A DNA stretch of 23,538 nucleotides from JAGLTQ01 sp964605385 (GTDB lineage Bacteria > Pseudomonadota > Gammaproteobacteria > UBA6429 > Thiohalophilaceae). Within the stretch, counting starts at the first letter, position 1. Each line of letters opens with the position of its first letter. Shown one piece after another: positions 7,914 through 15,524 of this stretch. The notes under the pieces were generated by a model. The model had not been told where the DNA came from. It worked only from the letters and a program-made list of their open reading frames with translations, and searched no databases. The translations under genes were made by a program, and so were the position numbers. The stretch covers positions 1 to 23,538 of the forward strand of contig CAZSCK010000042.1 in assembly GCA_964605385.1 (NCBI GenBank), written 5' to 3'.

Positions 7914-9779
7914 TTAGCTGACAACAACTTTTCTAAACATGCCAAGCATGTGATATAGAAGATGACAATGATATGCCCAGCCTCCCATCGCATCGGCTGT
8001 GACCAAATAACTAATCCTGGCTCCGGGTTGAACAATAACAGTGTGTTTACGCGGAATGTAATTTGCGTCACCTGTTTCCAAATCACTCCACATTCCATGT
8101 AAATGCATAGGATGATTCATCATGGTGTCGTTGATTAAATTGATCCGTACCCGCTCACCAAATTTAAGCTGTAATGGCTCGGCATCAGCAAACTTGATCC
8201 CGTTCATTGACCACATGTAACGGCTCATATTACCGGTAAGATGCAGATCAATTTCGCGGCCGGGATCTCTGCGATCAAGCGTTTTAGTTAAGTTTCTTAA
8301 ATCAGCATAGGTTAAGACTTTACGTCCATTGTTGCGCAAGCCAACGCCGGGATCATCAAGTCGATATTGCGGAGCATCGGCACGCATATCAATATGAGGA
8401 CCATACTCGGTATCGGCATGAACGACTTTGCGACTGCTGCCATAGCCGACTTTGCCTGAGCCAATTTCTGGCTTGCCCATTTTTGAATGATCCATACCAC
8501 TCATGGAACTCATATCCATTCCACCACCACATTTCATTCCACCCCCCATATTCATTTTAGAATTGTCCATTCCGCCCATGTCATGCCCGGAATGATCCAT
8601 GCCACTCATAGAACTCATATCCATTCCCATGTCACCATGTGTTAACAATGGAGCTGTATCCATTTCAGGCACTTCAGCGGTCATTGAAATATCAGGCGTT
8701 AATGTTCCGCGTGTATAACCTGAGCGATCTATGGCTTGCGAAAATATGCAATAAGCTCTTTCTGCACTGGGTTCAACAATGACATCATAGGTTTCAGCAA
8801 CACCAATTCTAAATTCATCAACACTAACCGGTTGTATATATTGACCATCAGAAGCGACCACGGTCATTTTCAAACCCGGAATACGGACATCAAAAAATGT
8901 CATAGCGGCAGCATTGATGAATCGAAGCAGTACTTTTTCACCCTTTTTGAATAAACCGGTCCAGCCAGCCGCAGGTGTTTGTCCATTGGTTAAGAAAGTA
9001 TAGGTATAACCGGTAACATCTGAGATATCACGATCTGACATACGCATTTCATTCCACATACCACGTTTTGACCAGAATTTACTCCAGCCATACTCACTCA
9101 CTTCCTTCATCGCATAGCTAATGGTGCGTTCACGAAAGTTATAATAGTGGCTGAGTTTTTTTAATTTGTGATAAATGTCATTTGGATCTTCATCACTCCA
9201 ATCCGATAACATGACGACGTATTCACGATCAAAAGAAAAAGGATAAGGCTCTTTTGGTTCAATCACGATTGCACCATAAGCACCTGTTTGTTCCTGAAAA
9301 CCTGAATGGCTGTGATACCAGTAAGTACCACTTTGTATAACCGGGAATTTATACTTAAATGTTTCTCCGGGTTTAATACCTTTAAAGCCATCACTGATAT
9401 TTGGAACACCATCCTGAGCACTCGGTAAAATAATGCCGTGCCAGTGAATCGAAGTATCATCTGCCATATTATTAGTCACATTTAGTGTAACCGTTTCACC
9501 TTCTTTCCAGCGTAATGTTGGCGCAGGCAAGGAACTATTTATTGCAGTAGCAGTACGTTCACTACCGGTTAAATTTATCTGCATGGGTGAATAGGTTAAG
9601 TCGAAGCGTGTGCCTTTTAAGGCTGGCGCAGTTGCCAGAATTTTTTTCATGGATTCAGCAGTGGTTGCATTAACACCTAGACCTAAGCCCATTAATGCTG
9701 TGCCAGCAGCCAGTCCTTTAACAAATCGACGGCGCGATAGTGATTCCGGTTGCATACCAGGCAAAATAATTTTTGACAT
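7914..9779 (-). CDS. copA: Periplasmic multicopper oxidase CopA (PcoA family)
   Basis: 621 residues with a twin-arginine signal (SRRRFVKGLAAG, 15-26), so exported folded. The cupredoxin copper sites are all visible: HWHG (112-115), HSH (156-158), HPMHLHG (556-562) and HCHLLYH (604-610). These would form the type 1, 2 and 3 centres that oxidise periplasmic Cu(I) to Cu(II). Between domains 2 and 3 is a Met-rich loop (about 381-434) containing MDMSSMSGMDHS twice (386-397 and 421-432), a likely Cu(I) docking site. The final HCHLLYHMLGM has one residue fewer before the axial-Met position than the HxxxGM spacing I know from PcoA and CueO. GAGGA precedes the ATG. It forms an operon with copB. Confidence 0.95.
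   Translation of the reverse strand: MSKIILPGMQPESLSRRRFVKGLAAGTALMGLGLGVNATTAESMKKILATAPALKGTRFDLTYSPMQINLTGSERTATAINSSLPAPTLRWKEGETVTLNVTNNMADDTSIHWHGIILPSAQDGVPNISDGFKGIKPGETFKYKFPVIQSGTYWYHSHSGFQEQTGAYGAIVIEPKEPYPFSFDREYVVMLSDWSDEDPNDIYHKLKKLSHYYNFRERTISYAMKEVSEYGWSKFWSKRGMWNEMRMSDRDISDVTGYTYTFLTNGQTPAAGWTGLFKKGEKVLLRFINAAAMTFFDVRIPGLKMTVVASDGQYIQPVSVDEFRIGVAETYDVIVEPSAERAYCIFSQAIDRSGYTRGTLTPDISMTAEVPEMDTAPLLTHGDMGMDMSSMSGMDHSGHDMGGMDNSKMNMGGGMKCGGGMDMSSMSGMDHSKMGKPEIGSGKVGYGSSRKVVHADTEYGPHIDMRADAPQYRLDDPGVGLRNNGRKVLTYADLRNLTKTLDRRDPGREIDLHLTGNMSRYMWSMNGIKFADAEPLQLKFGERVRINLINDTMMNHPMHLHGMWSDLETGDANYIPRKHTVIVQPGARISYLVTADAMGGWAYHCHLLYHMLGMFRKVVVS
8485..8522. repeat. Direct repeat copy 1 in the copA Met-rich loop
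   Basis: A 38-base stretch matches 8590-8627 with two mismatches. The copies are 105 bp (35 codons) apart and in frame, encoding the two MDMSSMSGMDHS blocks of the oxidase. This points to recent internal duplication of a Met-rich copper-binding unit. Confidence 0.85.
8590..8627. repeat. Direct repeat copy 2 in the copA Met-rich loop
   Basis: Partner of 8485-8522 (36 of 38 bases identical). Because the period is a multiple of three, slippage between copies would lengthen or shorten the Met-rich loop without breaking the frame. Confidence 0.85.
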
Positions 9780-9782
9780 TTT

Positions 9783-9845
9783 CTATTCCTCTTCAGCAGC
9801 AAGCAATCCCGCGATATAAAATAACAAAGGAAACAAACTCAGCAT
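9783..9845 (-). CDS. Possible 20-residue leader peptide before copA
   Basis: An ATG at 9845 opens a 20-codon frame, MLSLFPLLFYIAGLLAAEEE, ending in TAG three bases before the copA ATG. The ribosome binding site of copA (GAGGA) lies inside its last codons, so translation of one could affect the other. The peptide is hydrophobic with an acidic end. There is no clear ribosome binding site of its own, so it may be chance. Confidence 0.25.
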   Translation of the reverse strand: MLSLFPLLFYIAGLLAAEEE

Positions 9846-9891
9846 GCTGATGTATAACTACTATAAAGATGGTTTAAATTTTTGCCTGATG

Positions 9892-9922
9892 TTTATACTT
9901 GATGTTTAAAAACCAGTATAAA
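9892..9922. promoter_or_regulatory. Dyad upstream of copA (candidate operator)
   Basis: TTTATACT (9892-9899) and AGTATAAA (9915-9922) are exact reverse complements with a 15-base spacer. A direct repeat TGATGTTTA (9888-9896 and 9900-9908, 12 bp apart) overlaps it. This layout in the copL-like/copA gap fits a regulator site, but no known CueR, CopR or CusR box is matched. Confidence 0.4.
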
Positions 9923-9945
9923 AGGCTCAAACGCAGAGAGAGGAA

Positions 9946-10305
9946 TTAGAACTTAGGTGGTCGATATAAAGAAAAAGAATAAAAGGGAATTAATGTCATG
10001 TTAGGTTTTTGATAAACAGTACTAAACGTATAGGTAATATCGTTAACATTATTTGAAGTAATCGCAGCAACCGTTGCACTTGCACAATGTGTCGTACCAC
10101 ATTCATTTTGATTGCAACAATCATGTTTCATATCTGATTGATTCATCTTACTCTGTGCAACTTGTTCAGAAACATTCATCTGAGCATGCATATTTTTATC
10201 CATATCCATGCATTTAGATACTGACGCAGTAATACTTTGTAAAGGGGATAACCCCATTACAAGTGTTAGCATTAGTACCATTATATTATCGGATAAAAAT
10301 TTCAT
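9946..10305 (-). CDS. Small secreted Cys/Met/His-rich protein, CopL-like in layout (copy A)
   Basis: 119 residues: N-terminal signal-like helix (about 8-27), a Met/His-rich middle (KCMDMDKNMHAQMN, SKMNQSDMKHDCC), a Cys/His cluster (DCCNQNECGTTHC, Cys63, 64, 69, 74) and an RPP-containing end (SLYRPPKF). It shares this plan with the protein at 16873-17262, though overall identity is low. Both resemble the small metal-binding CopL-type proteins encoded just ahead of copAB in xanthomonads, needed there for copper-induced expression. I make the comparison by layout and memory, not by alignment. It lies 166 bp ahead of copA, in the same direction. Copper binding is likely, a regulatory role speculative. 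No strong ribosome binding site is visible. Confidence 0.7.
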   Translation of the reverse strand: MKFLSDNIMVLMLTLVMGLSPLQSITASVSKCMDMDKNMHAQMNVSEQVAQSKMNQSDMKHDCCNQNECGTTHCASATVAAITSNNVNDITYTFSTVYQKPNMTLIPFYSFSLYRPPKF

Positions 10306-10484
10306 AATCTGACTTTAACATAATAAAAACGTTATGCGTCAACCTCTAAATAATTAAAAACATACACTTTTGAGTAATAACCATTAGTTTAGTTCAATAT
10401 TTCATATTTTAAATCAATTTATACTCATTAAAATATTAAACAATACCAGCACAAAGATGCCATGATTAGTTTTTACCCTGTTAC

Positions 10485-10811
10485 TTAACATGCTTCACCA
10501 CCACATTTTTGTTTGGTCCGAATATGATAAACACTGTCAACCGGTATAATGGCGACAATACCATCACCATCTGCACCGGTGTGTGCAGCTTGCATAACAA
10601 GTTCAGCAATTTCGGTTGCACGTTTTTTAGCTATAAAAACTTCAACCTGAATATGTTGAACCAATCGATCCTGACGATAAAAATTTGCATACTCGCCGTA
10701 ACCCTGAATATGCATAATGCTGACTCCCGGAACAGTCGATTGCTGTAGTGACTCTTCTACCTTTTCCAGCATATCGGGGCGGATAATTGCAACAATTTTT
10801 ACAAAACCCAT
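10485..10811 (-). CDS. P-II-like signalling protein with C-terminal Cys pair (efflux-linked type)
   Basis: 108 residues from the ATG at 10811; an upstream start at 10853 is rejected because AGGAG lies nine bases before the internal ATG. The fold matches P-II: VKIVAIIRPDMLEKVEESL, a short T-loop (GYGEYANFYRQDRLVQHIQVEV), then the B-loop and C-terminal signature TGADGDGIVAIIPVDSVYHIRT. The T-loop is about eight residues shorter than in GlnB and lacks the uridylylated Tyr motif; the Lys after GDG is Ile. The tail ends KCGGEAC (Cys103, Cys108), recalling the redox-active CGPxGC end of SbtB. P-II homologues encoded beside heavy-metal RND pumps form a known separate group (PII-NG). It lies 97 bp after cusA. 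Role in pump control is inferred. Confidence 0.82.
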   Translation of the reverse strand: MGFVKIVAIIRPDMLEKVEESLQQSTVPGVSIMHIQGYGEYANFYRQDRLVQHIQVEVFIAKKRATEIAELVMQAAHTGADGDGIVAIIPVDSVYHIRTKQKCGGEAC

Positions 10812-10845
10812 AGTTATAATCTCCTGTAACAATTTAAAGGAAAAT

Positions 10846-10880
10846 GGCAACACTCTTTATAAGTTCAACAGAGTGTTACC
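10846..10880 (-). terminator. Intercistronic hairpin between cusA and the P-II-like gene
   Basis: GGCAACACTCT (10846-10856) pairs with AGAGTGTTACC (10870-10880) with one mismatch and a 13-base loop, about 30 bases after the cusA stop. In the direction of transcription it is followed by ATTTTCCTTT. It could be a weak terminator or an mRNA-processing structure that lowers expression of the genes downstream of cusA. Confidence 0.5.
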
Positions 10881-10908
10881 CGCCTTATCATTTTTAAACC
10901 CTGATTTA

Positions 10909-13900
10909 TTATGATTTATTAACCTTTACACTTTTCCAAATTAAAAAGACAGCAGGAATAACGACCAGGGTGAGAATAGTGGCACTGACCATGCCGCCAA
11001 CCATGGGAGCAGCAATGCGGCGCATCACTTCAGAACCCGTACCACTGCCTAACATGATCGGTAACAGGCCCGCGATAATGGCAGCAACTGTCATCATAAT
11101 AGGACGAATACGCAACAAAGCCCCGCTAATGATCGCTTCTTGCAAATCATGCAGCGTAAATTTTCGATTTTCTTTTTCTGCTTCACTTTGTGCTTTTGCA
11201 TAGGCCTGATTGAGATAAACCAGCATGATGACACCTATCTCAACCGAAACACCGGCCAGCGCTATGAAGCCAACCCCCACCGCAACCGACATGTTATAGC
11301 CCAGCAAATATAGCAACCAGAAACCACCCACTAATGCGAGTGGTAAGGTACCCATAATGATCAGCACTTCAATCACATTGCGAAAGTTAAGGTATAAAAG
11401 TAAAACGATAATCATCAGGGTAAAAGGTACCACCACTGATAAACGCTTTTTCGCTCGCACCATATATTCGTACTGACCTGACCATGAGATAGAATAACCC
11501 GGAGGTAACTCAACCTCTTCAGCTACGACACGCTGCGCCTCTTCAACATAAGAACCTAAATCACGCCCTGCAATGTCAACAAAAGTCCAGCCATTGGGGC
11601 GTGAATTTTCACTTTTGATAACTGCGGGTCCCATTTCAGTCTTTATATTTGCAACTTCACTGAGTGGAATACGTGCACCTGTCTTGGTGATGATAGGCAG
11701 GTTACGCAAATCTTCAATTGAATCACGTAAGTCACGTGGGTAACGCACGTTAATGGGATAACGTTCCAAACCTTCAACACTTTCAGCTACCACCATGCCA
11801 CCTAATGCTGTTTTCACAACATCATGCACGTCGGCAATATTTAAACCAAAACGAGAAGCAGCAACACGATCAACATCAATCGTGATATAACGTCCACCGG
11901 CAACACGTTCAGAAAATGCAGAAACAGTTCCGGGTACTTTCATCACTACTTCTTCAAGGCGTTTACCAATATCTTGCAGAACGCTTAATTCAGGCCCCGC
12001 AACTTTAATGCCGACAGGAGTTTTAATGCCCGTTGCCAGCATATCAATACGTGTTTTAATCGGCATAACCCACGCATTAGTCAGACCAGGAAATTGTATT
12101 AACTCATTTAATTCAGCTTTTATTTTTTCCAGGGTCATCCCTTCTCGCCATTCACTCTTTGGTTTGAATTGAATGGTTGTTTCAATCATAGTCAGAGGAG
12201 CGGGATCGGTTGCAGTATCGGCACGTCCAATTTTACCAAAGACCCGTTTTACTTCTGGTACTGTTTTAATCAGCTTATCTGTTTGCTGCAGAAGCTCTTG
12301 TGCTTTACCCACAGAAATACCCGGGAAAGTAGTCGGCATATACATTAAGTCGCCTTCATCCAAGTCAGGCATAAATTCTGAACCAATTTGTGACATTGGC
12401 CAAATACCAGCCAGTACAAGTAATAATGCAATGCTTAATACTTTTTTTGGCTTGTCTAAAACATAATGAATAACAGGTTGATACACTTTCATTAAAAACC
12501 TGTTTACCGGGTTTTCATGTTCCGGTTTTATCTTGCCGCGAATAAAATAACCCATTAAAACAGGAACCAGGGTAATTGCTAAACCTGCTGATGCCGCCAT
12601 GGCAAATGTTTTGGTAAAGGCTAAAGGCGCAAACAATTTTCCTTCCTGTGCTTCCAGAGTAAACACCGGCAAAAAACTTAATGTAATAATTAACAAAGAG
12701 AAGAATAACGGTGGCCCCACTTCTATACTTGCCTCACGTATAATTTGCCAACGGTTCTCATCCGTCAATGGTGTTCGTTCTATATGTTTATGTACATTTT
12801 CTATCATTACAATGGCGGCATCGACCATTGCACCGATGGCAATCGCAATTCCTCCTAATGACATAATGTTTGCATTCATACCTTGTTGATACATGATCAT
12901 AAATGCCACCAGAATACCTATTGGTAAACTGACAATCACAACGAGTGCAGAGCGCATGTGAAACAGGAACACCATACAAACAATAGCAACTACGATAAAC
13001 TCTTCAATTAATTTCATGTTTAAATTGTCAACCGCACTATTAATTAAAGTAGAACGATCATAGGTTTCAACAATTTCAACACCTTCAGGTAAACCGGGTT
13101 TTAACTCTTCAAGTTTTTTCTTAACCAGTTCAATCGTTTTTAAGGCATTCTCACCAAAGCGCATAACGATAATACCGCCAACCACTTCACCTTCACCATC
13201 CAGCTCAGCAATACCGCGACGCATTTGCGGACCTAAACGAATATCAGCGACATCTTTCAATAAAATAGGTGTACCACGTTTATTAACGCCTAATGGAATT
13301 CGACGAAGATCTTCGATGCCGGTTATATAACCTGTCGCCCTGATCATATATTCGGCTTCTGCCATTTCTATAACTGAGCCACCTACTTCCTGATTCGCAC
13401 GTTTTATTGCCATACGAACTTTTTGCAATGGAATGCTGTAAGCACGTAAACGATCCGGATCAAGCACGACTTGATATTGTTTTACCATGCCACCTAAAGT
13501 CGCCACTTCTGATACACCAGGAACGGTTTGCAGTTCATATTTTAAAAACCAGTCCTGCAAACTTCGTAGCTGGGATAAATCTGTTTTACCTGTAGGATCT
13601 TTTAATGCATATTCATAAACCCAGCCTACACCCGTGGCATCGGGTCCAAGTGCAGATTTCGCTTCAGGCGGCAAGCGGCTCGCTACCTGACTCAAATATT
13701 CGAGTACACGTGAACGCGCCCAGTAGATATCGGTACCATCTTCAAAAATAATATAGACATAAGAGTCATTGAAGAAAGAATACCCCCTGACTGTCACCGC
13801 ACCGGGGACAGACAACATTGCGGTGGTTAAGGGATAAGTGACCTGATCTTCAACCACACGAGGTGACTGCCCGGGGTAAGTTGTTTTAATAATTACCTGC

Positions 13901-14034
13901 ACATCTGATAGATCAGGAATAGCATCAAGCGGTGTATTCTTTAATGAATAAATTCCGCCAACAAGTAAAACTGCGGTCAACAATAAAACCATAAAACGGT
14001 TCGTGAGTGACCAATCAATAATTTTTTCAATCAT
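10909..14034 (-). CDS. cusA: CusA: Cu(I)/Ag(I) RND efflux pump, inner-membrane component
   Basis: 1041 residues, normal for HME-RND pumps, with the expected two sets of transmembrane helices and two large periplasmic loops. The copper/silver type is shown by GAMVDAAIVMIEN (Asp405, proton relay in helix 4) and by three Met corresponding to E. coli CusA Met573, 623 and 672: Met566 in YMPTTFP, Met616 in LTMIETT, and Met665 in RIDMLATGIKTPVG, all at a constant offset of seven. The pump takes metal from the periplasm or membrane and drives it out through CusB and CusC with the proton gradient. The stop of cusB overlaps the TAGGAG site ahead of its ATG, so cusBA are tightly coupled. No frame damage is seen. 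Confidence 0.96.
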   Translation of the reverse strand: MIEKIIDWSLTNRFMVLLLTAVLLVGGIYSLKNTPLDAIPDLSDVQVIIKTTYPGQSPRVVEDQVTYPLTTAMLSVPGAVTVRGYSFFNDSYVYIIFEDGTDIYWARSRVLEYLSQVASRLPPEAKSALGPDATGVGWVYEYALKDPTGKTDLSQLRSLQDWFLKYELQTVPGVSEVATLGGMVKQYQVVLDPDRLRAYSIPLQKVRMAIKRANQEVGGSVIEMAEAEYMIRATGYITGIEDLRRIPLGVNKRGTPILLKDVADIRLGPQMRRGIAELDGEGEVVGGIIVMRFGENALKTIELVKKKLEELKPGLPEGVEIVETYDRSTLINSAVDNLNMKLIEEFIVVAIVCMVFLFHMRSALVVIVSLPIGILVAFMIMYQQGMNANIMSLGGIAIAIGAMVDAAIVMIENVHKHIERTPLTDENRWQIIREASIEVGPPLFFSLLIITLSFLPVFTLEAQEGKLFAPLAFTKTFAMAASAGLAITLVPVLMGYFIRGKIKPEHENPVNRFLMKVYQPVIHYVLDKPKKVLSIALLLVLAGIWPMSQIGSEFMPDLDEGDLMYMPTTFPGISVGKAQELLQQTDKLIKTVPEVKRVFGKIGRADTATDPAPLTMIETTIQFKPKSEWREGMTLEKIKAELNELIQFPGLTNAWVMPIKTRIDMLATGIKTPVGIKVAGPELSVLQDIGKRLEEVVMKVPGTVSAFSERVAGGRYITIDVDRVAASRFGLNIADVHDVVKTALGGMVVAESVEGLERYPINVRYPRDLRDSIEDLRNLPIITKTGARIPLSEVANIKTEMGPAVIKSENSRPNGWTFVDIAGRDLGSYVEEAQRVVAEEVELPPGYSISWSGQYEYMVRAKKRLSVVVPFTLMIIVLLLYLNFRNVIEVLIIMGTLPLALVGGFWLLYLLGYNMSVAVGVGFIALAGVSVEIGVIMLVYLNQAYAKAQSEAEKENRKFTLHDLQEAIISGALLRIRPIMMTVAAIIAGLLPIMLGSGTGSEVMRRIAAPMVGGMVSATILTLVVIPAVFLIWKSVKVNKS

Positions 14035-14046
14035 TTTAAATCACTC

Positions 14047-15495
14047 CTACATTTTTGATTTTGTTATAGACTTAACAACATAGCCGCTATCACTCTTTTC
14101 AAGCTCAAATTCAACTTTATCGCCTTTATTTAAACCTTGCAGAGACACATCATTTTTAACGGTAAAATCCATTTCCATTGCAGGCCAGTCTAATGCAGCA
14201 ATGGGAGCATGCGACATATTGATCATATTATGTGCTGGCATCACACTATTTAATGTTCCATTTCCCATGATTTTTTCAGACATGTTCATATCTGGATCCA
14301 TCTCTTTTTTAGCATCATCCTTTGATGACATACGAGCAATACTGGCTTTTAAGCTCGCTTCAGAATCAATCAAGAATTGACCCGAAGTTACAACCTTGTC
14401 GCCTTCGCTCACACCAACAATAATTTCAATAAATTCACCCGATTCAATACCGGCGGTAACATCACGTGCCTGAAAACGGCCTTCACCAAGAGAAATAATA
14501 ACGCGCTGATCATTACCTGAACGTATTAAGGCTTCACGAGGAATAATAAGCACTTCACGTTTTGCACCGCCATAAATAGCGACCTTGGCAAACATATTTG
14601 GTTTTAGAGATTCGTCTTTATTATCAAAACGTAAACGAACTTTTAAGGTGCGTGTTTTTGGATCAAGACTGGGATAAATATATTCTACTTTTCCTTCCCA
14701 TTCCCTACCGGGTAAATAAGATAATGTGACTTCTGCAGACTGCCCAACTCTAACCCAATCAGCCTGAGTTTCAAAAACTTCAGCTAATAACCAGACACTG
14801 GATAAATCGGCCAGACTCATTACCTGTTTTTGCGGCACAACAAACATACCTTCACGAATATTCAGCTTTGCAATAATGCCATTCTGCTTCGCGTAAACTT
14901 TGACGTACTGTCCAACCCGGCGAATTTTGTTCAATGTTTTAATTTGCGAATCAGAAATCCCTAGTGCAATCAAACGTTCACGTGATGCGCTGGTTAAACC
15001 CCGGTTATTACTGCGTAATGCCTGAAGGTATTCTTCCTGCGCATTAACTAACTCAGGTGCATAAACTTCAAATAATAACTGTCCTTTTTTTACCCGTTCG
15101 CCTTCTGACTTAACATATAGTTTTTCTATCCAGCCTTTAGTTCGTAAATGCAGATGTGAAATTTTATTTTCATCAAAATCAACATAGCCAACCGTATCTA
15201 TGCGACGCCATAATTTATCTCTTATGACCATCGCGGTGCGTACGCCCATATTATTCTCTACTGCGGGAGAAATTTTAACGGTACTGCCATCACCGCCGTC
15301 ATCATAAACCGGGACTAAATCCATACCCATCGGTGATTTGCCTGCTTCATCGCGGCGGTATGTTGCATCCATCGGTGCAACCCAGTATAAAATTTTCTTT
15401 TCTTTTTCCTCTGCGGCAACAACTTCTGTTGCACTGTATGCAGTCAGTAAAACAGCAACGAGTGAAATGGTTATTATATTTAATTTGTTCATCAT
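14047..15495 (-). CDS. cusB: CusB periplasmic adaptor fused to a C-terminal CusF-like domain
   Basis: 482 residues, longer than plain CusB by an added C-terminal domain. Order: signal peptide (about 1-28), a degenerate heavy-metal-binding segment (YWVAPMDATYRR...KSPMGMDLVPVY, 37-64), then membrane-fusion lipoyl, hairpin and barrel regions (about 75-390). A Met/Asp-rich linker (about 395-425) leads to a CusF-like OB fold (about 426-482) with NMSHAPIAALDWPAMEMDF. In it His429, Trp437, Met440 and Met442 match the Cu(I) ligands His36, Trp44, Met47 and Met49 of E. coli CusF. The fusion would tether the metal chaperone to the adaptor. GGAG lies four bases before the first ATG and seven before the second, so the start may be at residue 2. 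Confidence 0.94.
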   Translation of the reverse strand: MMNKLNIITISLVAVLLTAYSATEVVAAEEKEKKILYWVAPMDATYRRDEAGKSPMGMDLVPVYDDGGDGSTVKISPAVENNMGVRTAMVIRDKLWRRIDTVGYVDFDENKISHLHLRTKGWIEKLYVKSEGERVKKGQLLFEVYAPELVNAQEEYLQALRSNNRGLTSASRERLIALGISDSQIKTLNKIRRVGQYVKVYAKQNGIIAKLNIREGMFVVPQKQVMSLADLSSVWLLAEVFETQADWVRVGQSAEVTLSYLPGREWEGKVEYIYPSLDPKTRTLKVRLRFDNKDESLKPNMFAKVAIYGGAKREVLIIPREALIRSGNDQRVIISLGEGRFQARDVTAGIESGEFIEIIVGVSEGDKVVTSGQFLIDSEASLKASIARMSSKDDAKKEMDPDMNMSEKIMGNGTLNSVMPAHNMINMSHAPIAALDWPAMEMDFTVKNDVSLQGLNKGDKVEFELEKSDSGYVVKSITKSKM

Positions 15496-15524
15496 TATTC
15501 TCCAGTAGCTACAGGTTGAACACC

